Assembly: GCF_003057875.1 (NCBI RefSeq)
Contig: NZ_PYXZ01000001.1
Location: forward strand, 248,001 to 312,000
Length of the DNA stretch: 64,000 nt
Direction: 5' to 3'
Source: Nocardioides currus
GTDB lineage: Bacteria > Actinomycetota > Actinomycetes > Propionibacteriales > Nocardioidaceae
The notes beneath the pieces are model-generated. The model was not told the DNA's origin. It searched no databases and saw nothing but the letters and a program-made list of their open reading frames with translations. Within the stretch, counting starts at the first letter, position 1; every line of letters begins with the position of its first letter. The position numbers were made by a program, and so were the translations under genes. Below, piece after piece: positions 17,771-26,364 of this stretch.

Positions 17771-18928
17771 TCAACCAGCGATCGACCGCTCCACCGCGGC
17801 CAGCCGGGCGCGGGTGATGTCGGCGACCGTCGCGAACCCGGCCAGCGCAGCGTTGGACCCCGGCCGGGTCGGCTCGGCCGAGTTGATGCTCGTGCAGCGG
17901 CGGGTGCCACCGTCGGTGGCGTTGGCCAGCGCGACCGCGTGACCCGTGGTGCCGCTGCCCGCGAAGGGGTCGAGCACCACGGCGTCGCTCGGCATCGTGG
18001 CGAGGATCCGGCGCACCAGCCCGGTCGGCTTCGGCGACTCGAAGACGTGGCCGATCAGCGCCTTCAGCTCGGCGACGGCGGTGTCGGTCGACCCGACCTC
18101 CTCCGAGAGCCAGATCGTCGTCAGCTTCTTGCGGCGCCCGCCGTCGCGGTGCAGCCAGTCGCGCTGGAACACGTCGACACGGGGACCGCCCCGCCCCTTG
18201 ATCTCGCGACAGACCAGGTCGTCGGGCCTTTCGTCGATGCGCGGGCGCGACCAGCGCCACACCGCGGGCCGGCCGTCGCCGAACACCGGCCACACCTCCA
18301 CGGCGCCGTCGAAGCCGGTGGTCGAGACCTCGCCGGTCAGCGGGTCGCCGTACACCGCGAAGTGGAGGGTGGGCGCGGTGACGGGGTTGAACTTCTTGTT
18401 GGTGTTGCGCAGCGGCAGGTGCCGGAACGAGCGGCCGTCGTCGCTGACGAGCGGGAAGTCGGAGGCGTCGACCGTGTCCGGACTGCTCGCGTCGAGGACG
18501 CAGCGGCGGGCGTCGCGGGCGTAGACGAAGAGGTACTCGTGGCTCGTCGCGAAGCCGCCGCCGAGCTGGCGGCCCTTCGGGTTGAGGTTGACGACGACCT
18601 GCGCGAGGAAGTTTGCCTCGCCGAAGACCTCGTCGAGCAGCAGGCGGAGGTACGCCGCCTCGTTGTCGTCGATGCTGAGGAAGATCGCCCCCGTGTCGGC
18701 CAGCACGTCGCGCATCGCCGAGAGCCGCGGCCGCATCATCTCCACCCACGCCCGGTGGCGACCGGCGCGGCCACCGTCGGGCGAGCGGAACGAGTCGGCG
18801 TAGGCGAAGTCGTTCCCGGTGTTGTAGGGCGGGTCGGTGTAGATCAGGTCGACGCTGCCCGGCTCGAGGGTGGGGAGGACGTCGAGGTTGTCGCCCTCGA
18901 TGAAGAGGTTGTCCCGGCGTCGACCCAC
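17771..18928 (-). CDS. Site-specific DNA methyltransferase, orphan (Mod/N6-adenine-like)
   Basis: GTG at 18928 is chosen because TAGGCT lies seven bases upstream; TTG at 18967 is the longest start. The catalytic motif TDPPYNTGNDF (about residues 31-41) precedes the SAM motif DPFAGSGTTGHAV near the C-terminus, the beta-class order of type III Mod and related adenine methylases. GDNLDVLPTLEPGSVDLIY and AILSID-like GAIFLSIDDNEAAYLRLLLDEVFGEANF are also classic. The C-terminal AEPTRPGSNAALAGFATVADITRARL matches Mod ends, so it looks complete at 385 aa though shorter than most Mod subunits. No restriction gene adjoins it. Confidence 0.88.
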   Translation of the reverse strand: MGRRRDNLFIEGDNLDVLPTLEPGSVDLIYTDPPYNTGNDFAYADSFRSPDGGRAGRHRAWVEMMRPRLSAMRDVLADTGAIFLSIDDNEAAYLRLLLDEVFGEANFLAQVVVNLNPKGRQLGGGFATSHEYLFVYARDARRCVLDASSPDTVDASDFPLVSDDGRSFRHLPLRNTNKKFNPVTAPTLHFAVYGDPLTGEVSTTGFDGAVEVWPVFGDGRPAVWRWSRPRIDERPDDLVCREIKGRGGPRVDVFQRDWLHRDGGRRKKLTTIWLSEEVGSTDTAVAELKALIGHVFESPKPTGLVRRILATMPSDAVVLDPFAGSGTTGHAVALANATDGGTRRCTSINSAEPTRPGSNAALAGFATVADITRARLAAVERSIAG

Positions 18929-19078
18929 GCCGCGCAGCCTAGCCACGCGGGGAGGCGGCAGGCGCAACCTTCCACGCGATCGGCTCGTCTCCCACCCGTG
19001 ATGAAGTCAGAGCAGACCGGTCCCGACACACGCAGCGCCTCGCCCGGACGGCTTCGCGGCGCGCTTACTCTGGAGCGC

Positions 19079-20533
19079 GTGCCTTCCTCCACACGACTGA
19101 CGTCTGCCCTGCTCGCCGGTGTCCTCGGCCTGAGCCTCCTCGCCACCGCCGGGCCGGCGGCCTCCTCCCCCGCCGCCTCCTCGCCCGCGGCGGCCGCTGC
19201 CGGTGCCGGATCGTCCTCCGACGGTCGCAGTGACGGCCGCACCGACCGACTCGGTCCGCTCCAGCGCCGCGCCCTGCGCGAGCCGGGCACCGTGATGGGC
19301 AAGCCCGGCCAGACCTCCGACGGGGTGCGCGGCCGGATCGCCCGCCAGCTCCCGCCCGGCGCGCGAGTGACGCCGCCGGTGGTCACCAGCGACGCGACGT
19401 ACGAGATCGCGCCCGGCCTGACCATCCGCGAGTGGGACCAGACCGACTACCGCGGCCCGGTGCGCGCCAACCTGCTGACCGTCGACCTCAACGCCGCCAA
19501 CATCTCGCTCGACTACCTCGGCGCGCCCTACGCCGTGCGCCGCCAGACCGTCAGCCAGATGGGTGCCGCGGAGGGCGCGATCGCCGCCATCAACGGCGAC
19601 TTCTTCGACATCTCCGACACGGGCGCCGCCCTCGGCGTCAACATCGACCGCCAGCGTGGGCTGCTCTCGGGCTCGGCCACCGGCTGGATCCCGGAGAACG
19701 CGTCCTTCTACCTCGACTCGACCGGCCGCCCGCAGATCGGCCCGCTGGCCACCAAGACCAAGCTGCGTCAGCGTCCGCGCTGGCCCGTCAGCGGCATCAA
19801 CCCGCCCACCGTCGCGCCCAACTCCATCGGGCTCTACACCTCCGACTGGGGCTGGACGAAGGGCTACTCCGTCACCGACGGGGAGAAGAAGGTGCGCGAG
19901 GTCGTCGTCGTCGACGGCAAGATCGTGTCCAACAAGGCGACGCTGTCAAAGGGCCGCAAGGTCAAGGGGCAGGTGATGGTCGCGCGCGGCACCGCGGCCA
20001 ACCTCCTCAAGCAGCTCAAGGTCGGCCGCAAGGCGACGTTCAAGTACAAGGCCAAGCCCGGAGCGACCATGGCCGTCTCCGGCGACCGGCCGCTGCTGCT
20101 CAACGGCGTGCAGACCGTCATCAACGACACCCTGATGCACCCGCGTACGGCGATCGGCATCGATGTCGACACCAACAGGCTGCTGCTCCTGGTGATCGAC
20201 GGCCGCAGCGCCTACAGCCGCGGCTACACGATGGTCGAGCTGGCCACCCTGATGCGCGCCCTCGGCGCCGACAGCGCCCTGAACTTCGACGGCGGCGGCT
20301 CGTCGACGCTCTACTCGCGCAAGGTCACCGGCGAGATGGGCGTCATCAACGATCCCTCGACCGACATCGACGAGCCCGGCTCCCCCGGGGTCGAGCGCAA
20401 GGTCGCCAACGGGCTCGGTGTCTTCTACAACGGGGTCTTCCCGCCGATCGTGCCGCCGGTGCCGCCGGTCACGCCGACCCTCACACCGACGGCCCCGCCG
20501 ACGACGACTCCGACCACGCCTCCGCCGGCCTGA
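19079..20533 (+). CDS. Secreted phosphodiester glycosidase family protein (NAGPA domain)
   Basis: GTG 19079 starts a signal peptide (VPSSTRLTSALLAGVLGLSLLATAGPAASS) and follows TACTCT seven bases upstream. The frame is open far upstream, but that part is antisense to the methyltransferase. The domain at about residues 150-460 shows AIAAINGDFFDISDTGAALGVNID, PRTAIGIDVDTNRLLLLVIDGR and the signature ALGADSALNFDGGGSSTLY of NAGPA-like exo-glycosidases. These remove GlcNAc-1-phosphate-type caps, and some bacterial homologues act on cell-wall polymers. The tail is Pro/Thr-rich (PPIVPPVPPVTPTLTP). It is likely extracellular. Confidence 0.88.
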   Translation: MPSSTRLTSALLAGVLGLSLLATAGPAASSPAASSPAAAAAGAGSSSDGRSDGRTDRLGPLQRRALREPGTVMGKPGQTSDGVRGRIARQLPPGARVTPPVVTSDATYEIAPGLTIREWDQTDYRGPVRANLLTVDLNAANISLDYLGAPYAVRRQTVSQMGAAEGAIAAINGDFFDISDTGAALGVNIDRQRGLLSGSATGWIPENASFYLDSTGRPQIGPLATKTKLRQRPRWPVSGINPPTVAPNSIGLYTSDWGWTKGYSVTDGEKKVREVVVVDGKIVSNKATLSKGRKVKGQVMVARGTAANLLKQLKVGRKATFKYKAKPGATMAVSGDRPLLLNGVQTVINDTLMHPRTAIGIDVDTNRLLLLVIDGRSAYSRGYTMVELATLMRALGADSALNFDGGGSSTLYSRKVTGEMGVINDPSTDIDEPGSPGVERKVANGLGVFYNGVFPPIVPPVPPVTPTLTPTAPPTTTPTTPPPA

Positions 20534-20548
20534 GCGAGCGCGCCGGAC

Positions 20549-21157
20549 CTACATGTCGGGGACCAGGAACAGCGCCACGTAGGTCTCGGGGACCAGGCAC
20601 TGGACCTGCGTCTTCGGCAGGGTCGCGCTGACCTCGACCCCGTCGAAGGTGGTGCTCCATCCCACGTCGGTCGGGCTGTCGCAACCGACCGCGACGACGG
20701 CGCCGAAGAGCGTGCTGCCCGCCGGCACCGTGGCCGCACGGACGGCCGAGCGGATCGGGTCGGCGAGCTGGGGATCGGTCGAGGAGACGAAGGCGTCGAC
20801 GGCAGCGTCGTCGACCAGCGCGCTGGCCCGCTTGGTCGGCTCCACCGTGACGTTGGAGGCACTGACGACCACGGCCTGACCGGCGGTGACCTTGTCTCCG
20901 ACCGTCAGCGATCCACCCGCCCCGCTGGACGAGTCGCTCGTGTCGCCGCTCTCGCTCGGGGTCTGCGAGGGGCTGTCCGAGGAGCTGTCCGACGGGCTGG
21001 GCGTCGTGCTCGACGTCTCGGAGGCGGCCGGGTCGCTGGCCGAGTCGTTCGAGTCGGCCTCGTTGCCGCAGCCGACGGCCGTGGCCAGCAGGAGGGCGCA
21101 GCCGGCGGCCATCGCGGACAGCCGCACGGGGGCGGGACGGACGGATCGGTGGCTCAT
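20549..21157 (-). CDS. Putative lipoprotein, unknown function
   Basis: The 202-aa protein starts MSHRSVRPAPVRLSAMAAGCALLLATAVGCGN, a lipoprotein signal with lipobox AVGC. A long Ser/Thr/Asp/Pro linker runs to about residue 80, then comes a compact domain of about 115 aa (LTVGDKVTAGQAVVVSASNVTVEPTKRASALVDD, AGSTLFGAVVAVGCDSPTDVGWSTTFDGVEVSATLP, CLVPETYVALFLVPDM). Two Cys in the domain may form a disulfide. No family is recognised. It is convergent with the glycosidase gene and divergent from mug. Confidence 0.75.
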   Translation of the reverse strand: MSHRSVRPAPVRLSAMAAGCALLLATAVGCGNEADSNDSASDPAASETSSTTPSPSDSSSDSPSQTPSESGDTSDSSSGAGGSLTVGDKVTAGQAVVVSASNVTVEPTKRASALVDDAAVDAFVSSTDPQLADPIRSAVRAATVPAGSTLFGAVVAVGCDSPTDVGWSTTFDGVEVSATLPKTQVQCLVPETYVALFLVPDM

Positions 21158-21251
21158 GCGAACCTCGCTCGGGTCGGGGCAGGTCGGTCACGTGTCGGTT
21201 GGACGATAGCCCGACGTCGCCGGTTCCCGGGGCCACCTAGGCTCTGACCCC

Positions 21252-21833
21252 ATGGCCCGCTTCACCCGCGCCGAGCTCGAGTCGTTCCGCGACGCCGAGG
21301 TGCCCGACCTGCTCGGTCCGGACGTGCGGCTCCTCTTCGTCGGCATCAACCCGGGGCTGTGGACGGCGGCCACCCAGACGCACTTCGCCCACCCGGTGAA
21401 CCGCTTCTACCCCGCCCTGCTCGCGGCCGGGATCATCGACCACCCGATCGACGCGGCGACGGGCATGGACGACGACGACCGCGCCTACTTCCGCTCGCGC
21501 GGGCTGGGCATCACCAACCTGGTGCGGCGGGCCACCATCCGTGCCGACGAGCTCACCGCGGACGAGCTGCGGGCGGGCGGAGAACGGCTCGTGGAGCTGG
21601 TCACCCGGATCGAGCCGACGGTCGTGGCCGTCGCGGGGATCACGGCCTACCGCCAGGCCTTCGACGACCGCTTGGCCGTCGCCGGACGACAACCGGCCGG
21701 GATCGGCTCGGCCCAGCTCTGGGTGGTGCCCAACCCGAGCGGGCTCAACGCCCACCACACCGTCGACACGCTGGCGCAGGCCTACGCCGAGCCCGCTCGC
21801 GCCGCGGGCGTGCTCCCTGCCGACCAGGACTGA
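21252..21833 (+). CDS. mug: Mismatch-specific DNA glycosylase (Mug/TDG family)
   Basis: The 193-aa protein has the Mug active-site motif GINPG (31-35) in LLFVGINPGLWTAATQTHFAHPVNRFYPALLAAG. The later substrate loop is VVPNPSGLNAHHTVDTLAQAY. The family removes U or T mispaired with G and etheno-C adducts, starting base-excision repair. The length is close to E. coli Mug (168 aa) plus an actinobacterial C-terminal addition. TAGGCT lies eight bases before the ATG. Its 3' end overlaps the convergent gene at 21782. Confidence 0.92.
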   Translation: MARFTRAELESFRDAEVPDLLGPDVRLLFVGINPGLWTAATQTHFAHPVNRFYPALLAAGIIDHPIDAATGMDDDDRAYFRSRGLGITNLVRRATIRADELTADELRAGGERLVELVTRIEPTVVAVAGITAYRQAFDDRLAVAGRQPAGIGSAQLWVVPNPSGLNAHHTVDTLAQAYAEPARAAGVLPADQD

Positions 21834-22195
21834 CCCGGCTCCTCGAGCTCGCCCTCGAAGACCTCGCCCTGCTCGACGATGAGCAGCACCCCGGCCCTCC
21901 CGGGCGGACCGGGGATGCGCACCCACCCGTCGACGCGGTGCCGGTCGCCGATCAGCTCGCCGACCAGGAACCGCAGCCACTGGCCGGCGGACGTGACCAC
22001 GGCACGCGTCGGCACGATCACCAGGCAGCAGCCCTCGGGGCAGGGCCGCCAGGGCGAGGGCACCGCCGGCTGGCCCGGCCAGATCCGGGCGATCCGGCTC
22101 CCCTGCGGCGAGAACCCGGAGAGGAACTCCACGTCGCGCGCGTCGAGGGCGGGGGTGACGGCGAGCCGGTTCTGGTCGGGGTGGTGCAGGGTCAT
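21782..22195 (-). CDS. Uncharacterised protein, member A of a three-copy family in this window
   Basis: ATG at 22195 is preceded by a strong ribosome site (GGAGGAG). The 137-aa product (MTLHHPDQNRLAVTPALDARDVEFLSGFSPQG) aligns by eye with the genes at 32071 and 48075. All share an N-terminal P-x-L-x-x-x-x-x-x-L segment, a Cys-rich CPEGCCLVIVPTR motif and WLRFLVGELIG. This copy has the shortest C-terminus. The conserved C-x-x-C-C suggests a metal site or structural core. No known domain is recognised. It overlaps mug by about 52 bases at its 3' end. Confidence 0.7.
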   Translation of the reverse strand: MTLHHPDQNRLAVTPALDARDVEFLSGFSPQGSRIARIWPGQPAVPSPWRPCPEGCCLVIVPTRAVVTSAGQWLRFLVGELIGDRHRVDGWVRIPGPPGRAGVLLIVEQGEVFEGELEEPGQSWSAGSTPAARAGSA

Positions 22196-22344
22196 GGAGC
22201 TCCTCCTTCGTGGGGCCGATCGGTCCCTACCCACGCTGGTCGGCGTCACCGACAGCGCCGGCCCAGCGCCGTACGACCTGTGGAGGGTCCACGCGGGACG
22301 GGGTCCTGTGGACGGGTTGCGGCCCGACACGGCAGGGTGGGCGC

Positions 22345-23358
22345 GTGCCCTCCCCCGACCAGCCGGTGCTCGAGGCCGTGCGCACCTACGCCGCCCGGCA
22401 ACCCGGACTCATCGTCCCGACCGAGCAGTTCGTCGAGCTGATCACGACACTGCTCGACGACGCGGGCATCAACTACCTGAGCGTCACCGGCCGCACCAAG
22501 AGCGTGTCCTCGTTCGCCGCGAAGGCGGCCCGGACCACCGGCGACCAGCTGCTCTACCCCGATCCGCTGAGCCAGATCACCGACCAGATCGGGGTGCGGG
22601 TCATCACCTACGTCCACAGCGACGTCGCCGCCGTGGCCGAGCTGCTCGACGACGAGCTCACGATCCTCGAGGACCGCGACATGGGCCAGGAGACCGCCAG
22701 CGCCGGCGGGTTCGGCTACTCCAGCCGACACCTGCTGGTCACCCCCGACCCGCCCGACGGCGAGCAGCACCAGGCGCCGTACGACGACCTGCGCGGCCAC
22801 CGTGCGAGCGTGCAGGTGCGCACGGTGCTCCAGCACGCGTGGGCCGAGTTCGAGCACGACATCCGCTACAAGGGCACCGTGCCCGAGGAGTACGTCCCCG
22901 ACCTCGACCGGCGCTTCACCCTCGCGGCCGGGCTGCTCGAGCTCGCCGACCGCGAGTTCTCCACGATCCGCGAGCGGCTCCAGGCGGTGGCGCCCGCCTC
23001 TCCCGGTGAGGCCGACCCGAGCGACCCGCGCATCAGCGGACAGGACCTCGCGTCCTTCCTGGCCGGGCAGTACGCCGACGCCGGCTGGTCGCACACCGAC
23101 CACTACGGCTGGATCGGCGGACTCCTGCTCGAGCTCGGCGTCACCTCGCTCGACGAGCTGGGCGGCCTCCTGTCCTCGGTCGACGCCGACGCGATCATCC
23201 GCCGGATGGGCTACCGCTACCCCGCCGGGGCCGTCCGGCGGCTCGACGACGCACTGCTGGCGATCTTCGGGCAGCAGTACGTCGACCTGCGGGGCAACGC
23301 GCACCGGGTCGAGAAGCTCAGCACCCGGCTGGAGAAGCTGAACTCGCCGGACGGGTGA
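22345..23358 (+). CDS. GTP pyrophosphokinase-like protein (RelA/SpoT synthetase domain)
   Basis: GTG 22345 follows CAGGGT six bases upstream, giving 337 aa. Synthetase-domain motifs are visible: TGRTKSVSSFAAKA (48-61), SQITDQIGVRVITYVHSDV with the catalytic Asp (about 80), FGYSSRHLLV and VQVRTVLQHAWAEFEHDIRYK (156-176). There is no HD hydrolase, TGS or ACT domain, so it is a stand-alone alarmone synthetase-like protein with a C-terminal extension of about 120 aa (SGQDLASFLAGQYADAGWSHTDHYGW). It probably makes (p)ppGpp or a relative, although some such proteins are toxin-like (ToxSAS). A dedicated antitoxin is not obvious. Confidence 0.85.
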   Translation: MPSPDQPVLEAVRTYAARQPGLIVPTEQFVELITTLLDDAGINYLSVTGRTKSVSSFAAKAARTTGDQLLYPDPLSQITDQIGVRVITYVHSDVAAVAELLDDELTILEDRDMGQETASAGGFGYSSRHLLVTPDPPDGEQHQAPYDDLRGHRASVQVRTVLQHAWAEFEHDIRYKGTVPEEYVPDLDRRFTLAAGLLELADREFSTIRERLQAVAPASPGEADPSDPRISGQDLASFLAGQYADAGWSHTDHYGWIGGLLLELGVTSLDELGGLLSSVDADAIIRRMGYRYPAGAVRRLDDALLAIFGQQYVDLRGNAHRVEKLSTRLEKLNSPDG

Positions 23359-23384
23359 TCAGGGGCGCTCACTAGGGTTGGGGC

Positions 23385-24491
23385 ATGCCGCGCCCCACCT
23401 GGACGACCGTCACGCCCATCCTCGCGGCGCTCCTGCTCGCCGCGACCTGGGGACGGCACCCCGGCGGCGTGGTCGTCGTGCTCGTCGCGCTCTTCCTGAT
23501 CGGCGCCGTGCTCGCCGCCGTGCACCACGCGGAGGTCGTCGCCCACCGGGTCGGTGAGCCGCTCGGGTCGCTGGTGCTGGCCGTCGCGGTCACGGTGATC
23601 GAGGTGGCCCTGATCGTCACCCTCATGGTCACTGCCGACAAGGACGTCTCCGGCCTCGCGCGCGACACCGTCTTCGCCGCCGTGATGATCAGCGTCAACG
23701 GCATCGTCGGGCTGTCGCTGCTGGTCAGCGCGCTCAAGCACCACCTCGCGGTCTTCAACCCCGAGGGCACGGGCTCCGCGTTGGCGACCGTCGTCACCCT
23801 GGCCGCGGTCTGCCTCGTGCTGCCGTCGTTCACCACCTCGCAGCCGGGGCCCGTCTTCACCGGCGCGCAGCTGACCTTCGCCGCCGTCGCGTCCTTGGTG
23901 CTCTACGGCATGTTCGTCTTCACCCAGACGATCCGGCACCGCGACTTCTTCCTGCCCGTGGACCGTGCCGGCGACACCATCAAGCCCACCGACCACGTCG
24001 ACCTCGACGACGACGGGCACGCCGACCCGCCGGACAACCGCACCACGGCCCTGAGCGCCGGTCTGCTCGTCGTGTCCCTCGTCGCCGTCGTGGGGCTGGC
24101 CAAGATCGTGTCCCCGACGATCGAGGACGGGGTGGCCGCGCTCGGGTTCCCCAACGCCGTCGTGGGCGTCGTCATCGCGCTCCTGGTCCTGCTGCCCGAG
24201 TCGATCGCGGCCGTGCGCGCCGCGGCCCGGGAGAAGGTCCAGGTCAGCCTCAACCTCGCCTTCGGCTCGGCCATGGCCTCGATCGGCCTGACCATCCCCA
24301 CCATCGCCGTCGCCTCCATCTGGCTCGACGGCCCGCTCGCCCTCGGCCTCGACAACGTGCAGATGGTGCTGCTGTTCATGACCGTCGTGGTCGGCATCCT
24401 GACCGTCGTGCCCGGTCGCGCCAAGCCGCTGCAGGGCGGGGTGCACCTCGTGCTGCTGGCGGCGTTCATCTTCCTGACGATCGCGCCCTGA
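23385..24491 (+). CDS. Calcium/proton (ionic) antiporter, ChaA/CaCA family
   Basis: The 368-aa protein has about eleven hydrophobic helices and the duplicated acidic motifs of cation/Ca exchangers. These are LGSLVLAVAVTVIEVALIVTLM in the first half and LLPESIAAVRAAAREKVQVSLNLAFGSAMASIGLTIP in the second, with Glu residues for cation transport. A cytoplasmic acidic loop (DHVDLDDDGHADPPDN) separates the halves. ChaA exchanges Ca2+, Na+ or K+ for H+. TAGGGT lies six bases before the ATG. The next gene follows closely and may be co-transcribed. Confidence 0.9.
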   Translation: MPRPTWTTVTPILAALLLAATWGRHPGGVVVVLVALFLIGAVLAAVHHAEVVAHRVGEPLGSLVLAVAVTVIEVALIVTLMVTADKDVSGLARDTVFAAVMISVNGIVGLSLLVSALKHHLAVFNPEGTGSALATVVTLAAVCLVLPSFTTSQPGPVFTGAQLTFAAVASLVLYGMFVFTQTIRHRDFFLPVDRAGDTIKPTDHVDLDDDGHADPPDNRTTALSAGLLVVSLVAVVGLAKIVSPTIEDGVAALGFPNAVVGVVIALLVLLPESIAAVRAAAREKVQVSLNLAFGSAMASIGLTIPTIAVASIWLDGPLALGLDNVQMVLLFMTVVVGILTVVPGRAKPLQGGVHLVLLAAFIFLTIAP

Positions 24492-24504
24492 AGGAGGTAC
24501 GGCG

Positions 24505-24861
24505 ATGAGCGACCCGACACCACCACGCAAGCGTCCACGTCACCTGATGGACCCCGACGCACCCCGCCCGGTGCGCGACCCCGCCTCGGAGAACAAGGCG
24601 CTCAGCCGGGTGCAGCGATGGGTGATGTCCGCGCTGGTCGTCACCACGATCTTCCACCTGGTGATGGGCCTGATCATCGCGGCGATCTTCCTCGACGACC
24701 CGCGCCCCGGCGCCCGCGTCGGGCTGTGCCTGATCGCCGGGGCCTTCGGGATGATCGCGATCGCGGTGGCGTTCATGATCCACGGCCGCAAGCCGCTCAG
24801 CCCCTGGCTGCTCGTCGGCCTGGTCCCCTCAGCCATCGGCATCTACATCATCGAGCGCTGA
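24505..24861 (+). CDS. Small two-TM membrane protein
   Basis: ATG 24505 has an excellent ribosome site (AAGGAGGT) 13 bases after the antiporter stop. The 118-aa product has a basic cytoplasmic start (MSDPTPPRKRPRHLMDPDAPRPV) and two or three hydrophobic helices (MSALVVTTIFHLVMGLIIAAIFL, VGLCLIAGAFGMIAIAVAFMIHG, WLLVGLVPSAIGIYII). It ends in IER. No family is recognised. The location suggests co-expression with the ChaA antiporter. Confidence 0.75.
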   Translation: MSDPTPPRKRPRHLMDPDAPRPVRDPASENKALSRVQRWVMSALVVTTIFHLVMGLIIAAIFLDDPRPGARVGLCLIAGAFGMIAIAVAFMIHGRKPLSPWLLVGLVPSAIGIYIIER

Positions 24862-24880
24862 GCCGCCCGCGCCAGAATGA

Positions 24881-24915
24881 CGATCGGCCCGTCGCACGGG
24901 GCGACGGGCCGATCG
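24881..24915. terminator. Strong hairpin, bidirectional terminator
   Basis: A perfect 15-bp stem (CGATCGGCCCGTCGC at 24881-24895, complement at 24901-24915) with a 5-base loop lies between convergent genes ending at 24861 and 24959. It is followed by a weaker CAGTG/CACTG hairpin at 24934-24948. No clear T-run is present, as is common in actinobacterial terminators. Confidence 0.75.
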
Positions 24916-24958
24916 GTGGCGATGAGCGGCGATCAGTGGCGATCACTGGTCAGGGAGC

Positions 24959-25771
24959 TCAGCTCTTGGCCTTGGTCTTGCCGAACCAGGTCGTGTAGAT
25001 CTCGTCGTAGCGGCCGCTCTCGGAGATGTCGGAGAGCACCTGGTTGATGACGCGGAGCAGGTCGACGTCGCCGTCCTTCTTCACCGCCATGCCGTACTGC
25101 TCACCGGTGTCGAACTCCGCGACGACCTCGAACGTCGGGTGCCGCTTGATCGCGTCGCCGACGATGTTGTTGTCGTAGATACCGGCGTCGACGGTGCCAC
25201 CGCTGAGAGCCGAGTCGACGTCCTCGACGTTCTTGAACTTCACGATCTGGGTGTTCGGCGGGGCGTGGTCGGCGGCGTACAGCTCACCGGTCGTTCCCTC
25301 CTGCACCGCGACGCGTCCGCCGGCGAGGTCGCCGAGGCCCTTGATGCCGCTGCCCTTCTGCACCACCATCACCTGCGCGGCGTTGAAGTAGGGGCTGGAG
25401 AAGTCGACGACGCGTGCGCGGTCGCCGTTGATCGACATGGCCGCGGCACCGAGGTCGCACTTGTCGGCGTTGAAGAGCTCGCCCGACGCGATCGCGTCGA
25501 AGTCCTCGTTGACGTAGACGGGCTCCACGTCCAGGGCCGCGGCGACCTCGTTGACCAGGTCGATGTCGAAGCCGACGACCTCGCCGTCCAACTCGTACTC
25601 GAACGGCTCGTAGGGCAGGGAGGTGCAGACCGTGAGCTTGCCGTCCTTGAGCAGGCTCGGCTCCGGCTCGCTGGTGGCGGTGGAGCCTGCGGCGGAGCTG
25701 CACGAGGCCAGGGCGACCAGACCGACCGCCGCGAGGGCGATCCGCGCCATCGGCGTACGGGAGGTGCGCAT
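24959..25771 (-). CDS. Amino-acid-type ABC substrate-binding lipoprotein attached to the conservon
   Basis: The 270-aa lipoprotein (MRTSRTPMARIALAAVGLVALASCSS, lipobox LASC) has an SBP_bac_3 fold. Visible blocks are LLKDGKLTVCTSLPYEPFEYELDGEVVGFDIDLVNEVAAAL, CDLGAAAMSINGDRARVVDFSSPYF and GGRVAVQEGTTGELYAADH. The C-terminal VLSDISESGRYDEIYTTWFG is typical of glutamate/arginine-binding proteins. Its ATG overlaps the stop of the upstream GTPase gene (TGATG), so it is translationally coupled to the conservon. No permease or ATPase gene is nearby. It may therefore be a ligand sensor for the conservon kinase instead of a transporter part, which is inference. Confidence 0.9.
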   Translation of the reverse strand: MRTSRTPMARIALAAVGLVALASCSSAAGSTATSEPEPSLLKDGKLTVCTSLPYEPFEYELDGEVVGFDIDLVNEVAAALDVEPVYVNEDFDAIASGELFNADKCDLGAAAMSINGDRARVVDFSSPYFNAAQVMVVQKGSGIKGLGDLAGGRVAVQEGTTGELYAADHAPPNTQIVKFKNVEDVDSALSGGTVDAGIYDNNIVGDAIKRHPTFEVVAEFDTGEQYGMAVKKDGDVDLLRVINQVLSDISESGRYDEIYTTWFGKTKAKS

Positions 25772-26364
25772 CAGCTGGCACCAGCCAGGTTGCGCGTGAG
25801 GTGCTCGAGGGCGTACTCGGTCACCCGGATGAGCGCGCTCTTGGCGGAGTCGCGGTCGCGGGCGTCGATCGAGATGATCGGGACCTCGGGCGGCAGCGCC
25901 AGGGCGGCCTTGACCTGGTCGAGGGTGTACTGCTCGATGCCCTCGAACTGGTTGACCGCCACGATGAACGGCAGTCCCTTGGCCTCGAAGTAGTCGAGCG
26001 GCGAGAACGACTCGTCCAGACGCGCGGTGTCGACGATGACGATCGCACCGATGGCGCCGTGGCACAGGTCGTCCCACATGAACCAGAAGCGGCGCTGGCC
26101 GGGCGTGCCGAAGAGGTAGAGGATCAGGTCCTCGCCCAGGGTGAGGCGGCCGAAGTCCATCGCGACGGTGGTGGTCGCCTTCGACGGCACGGCGTCGAGG
26201 TTGTCCACGCCCTCGGACTCGTTGGTGACGAGTGCCTCGGTCCGGAGGGGCTGAATCTCCGATACGGAGCCGACCAGCGTCGTCTTGCCGACGCCGAAGC
26301 CGCCTGCGATGACGATCTTGGTCGACGCAGCCTTACGCGGGGGGCTAGTAAGTGCGGAGTCCAC
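25771..26364 (-). CDS. cvnD: Conservon small GTPase (MglA-like, CvnD)
   Basis: The chosen start is GTG 26364 (VDSALTSPPRKAASTKIVIAGGFG), inside the end of the DUF742 gene; the longer frame upstream is antisense-like. The 197-aa protein has the P-loop GGFGVGKTT, the Thr-rich switch TTTVAMDFGRLTL, the switch II LFGTPGQRRFWFMW and a degenerate NKxD (VNQFEG). Conservon GTPases are thought to cycle under control of the Roadblock and kinase partners. The next gene is coupled through TGATG overlap. Confidence 0.93.
   Translation of the reverse strand: MDSALTSPPRKAASTKIVIAGGFGVGKTTLVGSVSEIQPLRTEALVTNESEGVDNLDAVPSKATTTVAMDFGRLTLGEDLILYLFGTPGQRRFWFMWDDLCHGAIGAIVIVDTARLDESFSPLDYFEAKGLPFIVAVNQFEGIEQYTLDQVKAALALPPEVPIISIDARDRDSAKSALIRVTEYALEHLTRNLAGAS

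Noticed and set aside
17939..19078. Long upstream part of the frame that contains the phosphodiester glycosidase
   Set aside because: It is antisense to the DNA methyltransferase. The signal peptide and -10 element place the real start at 19079.
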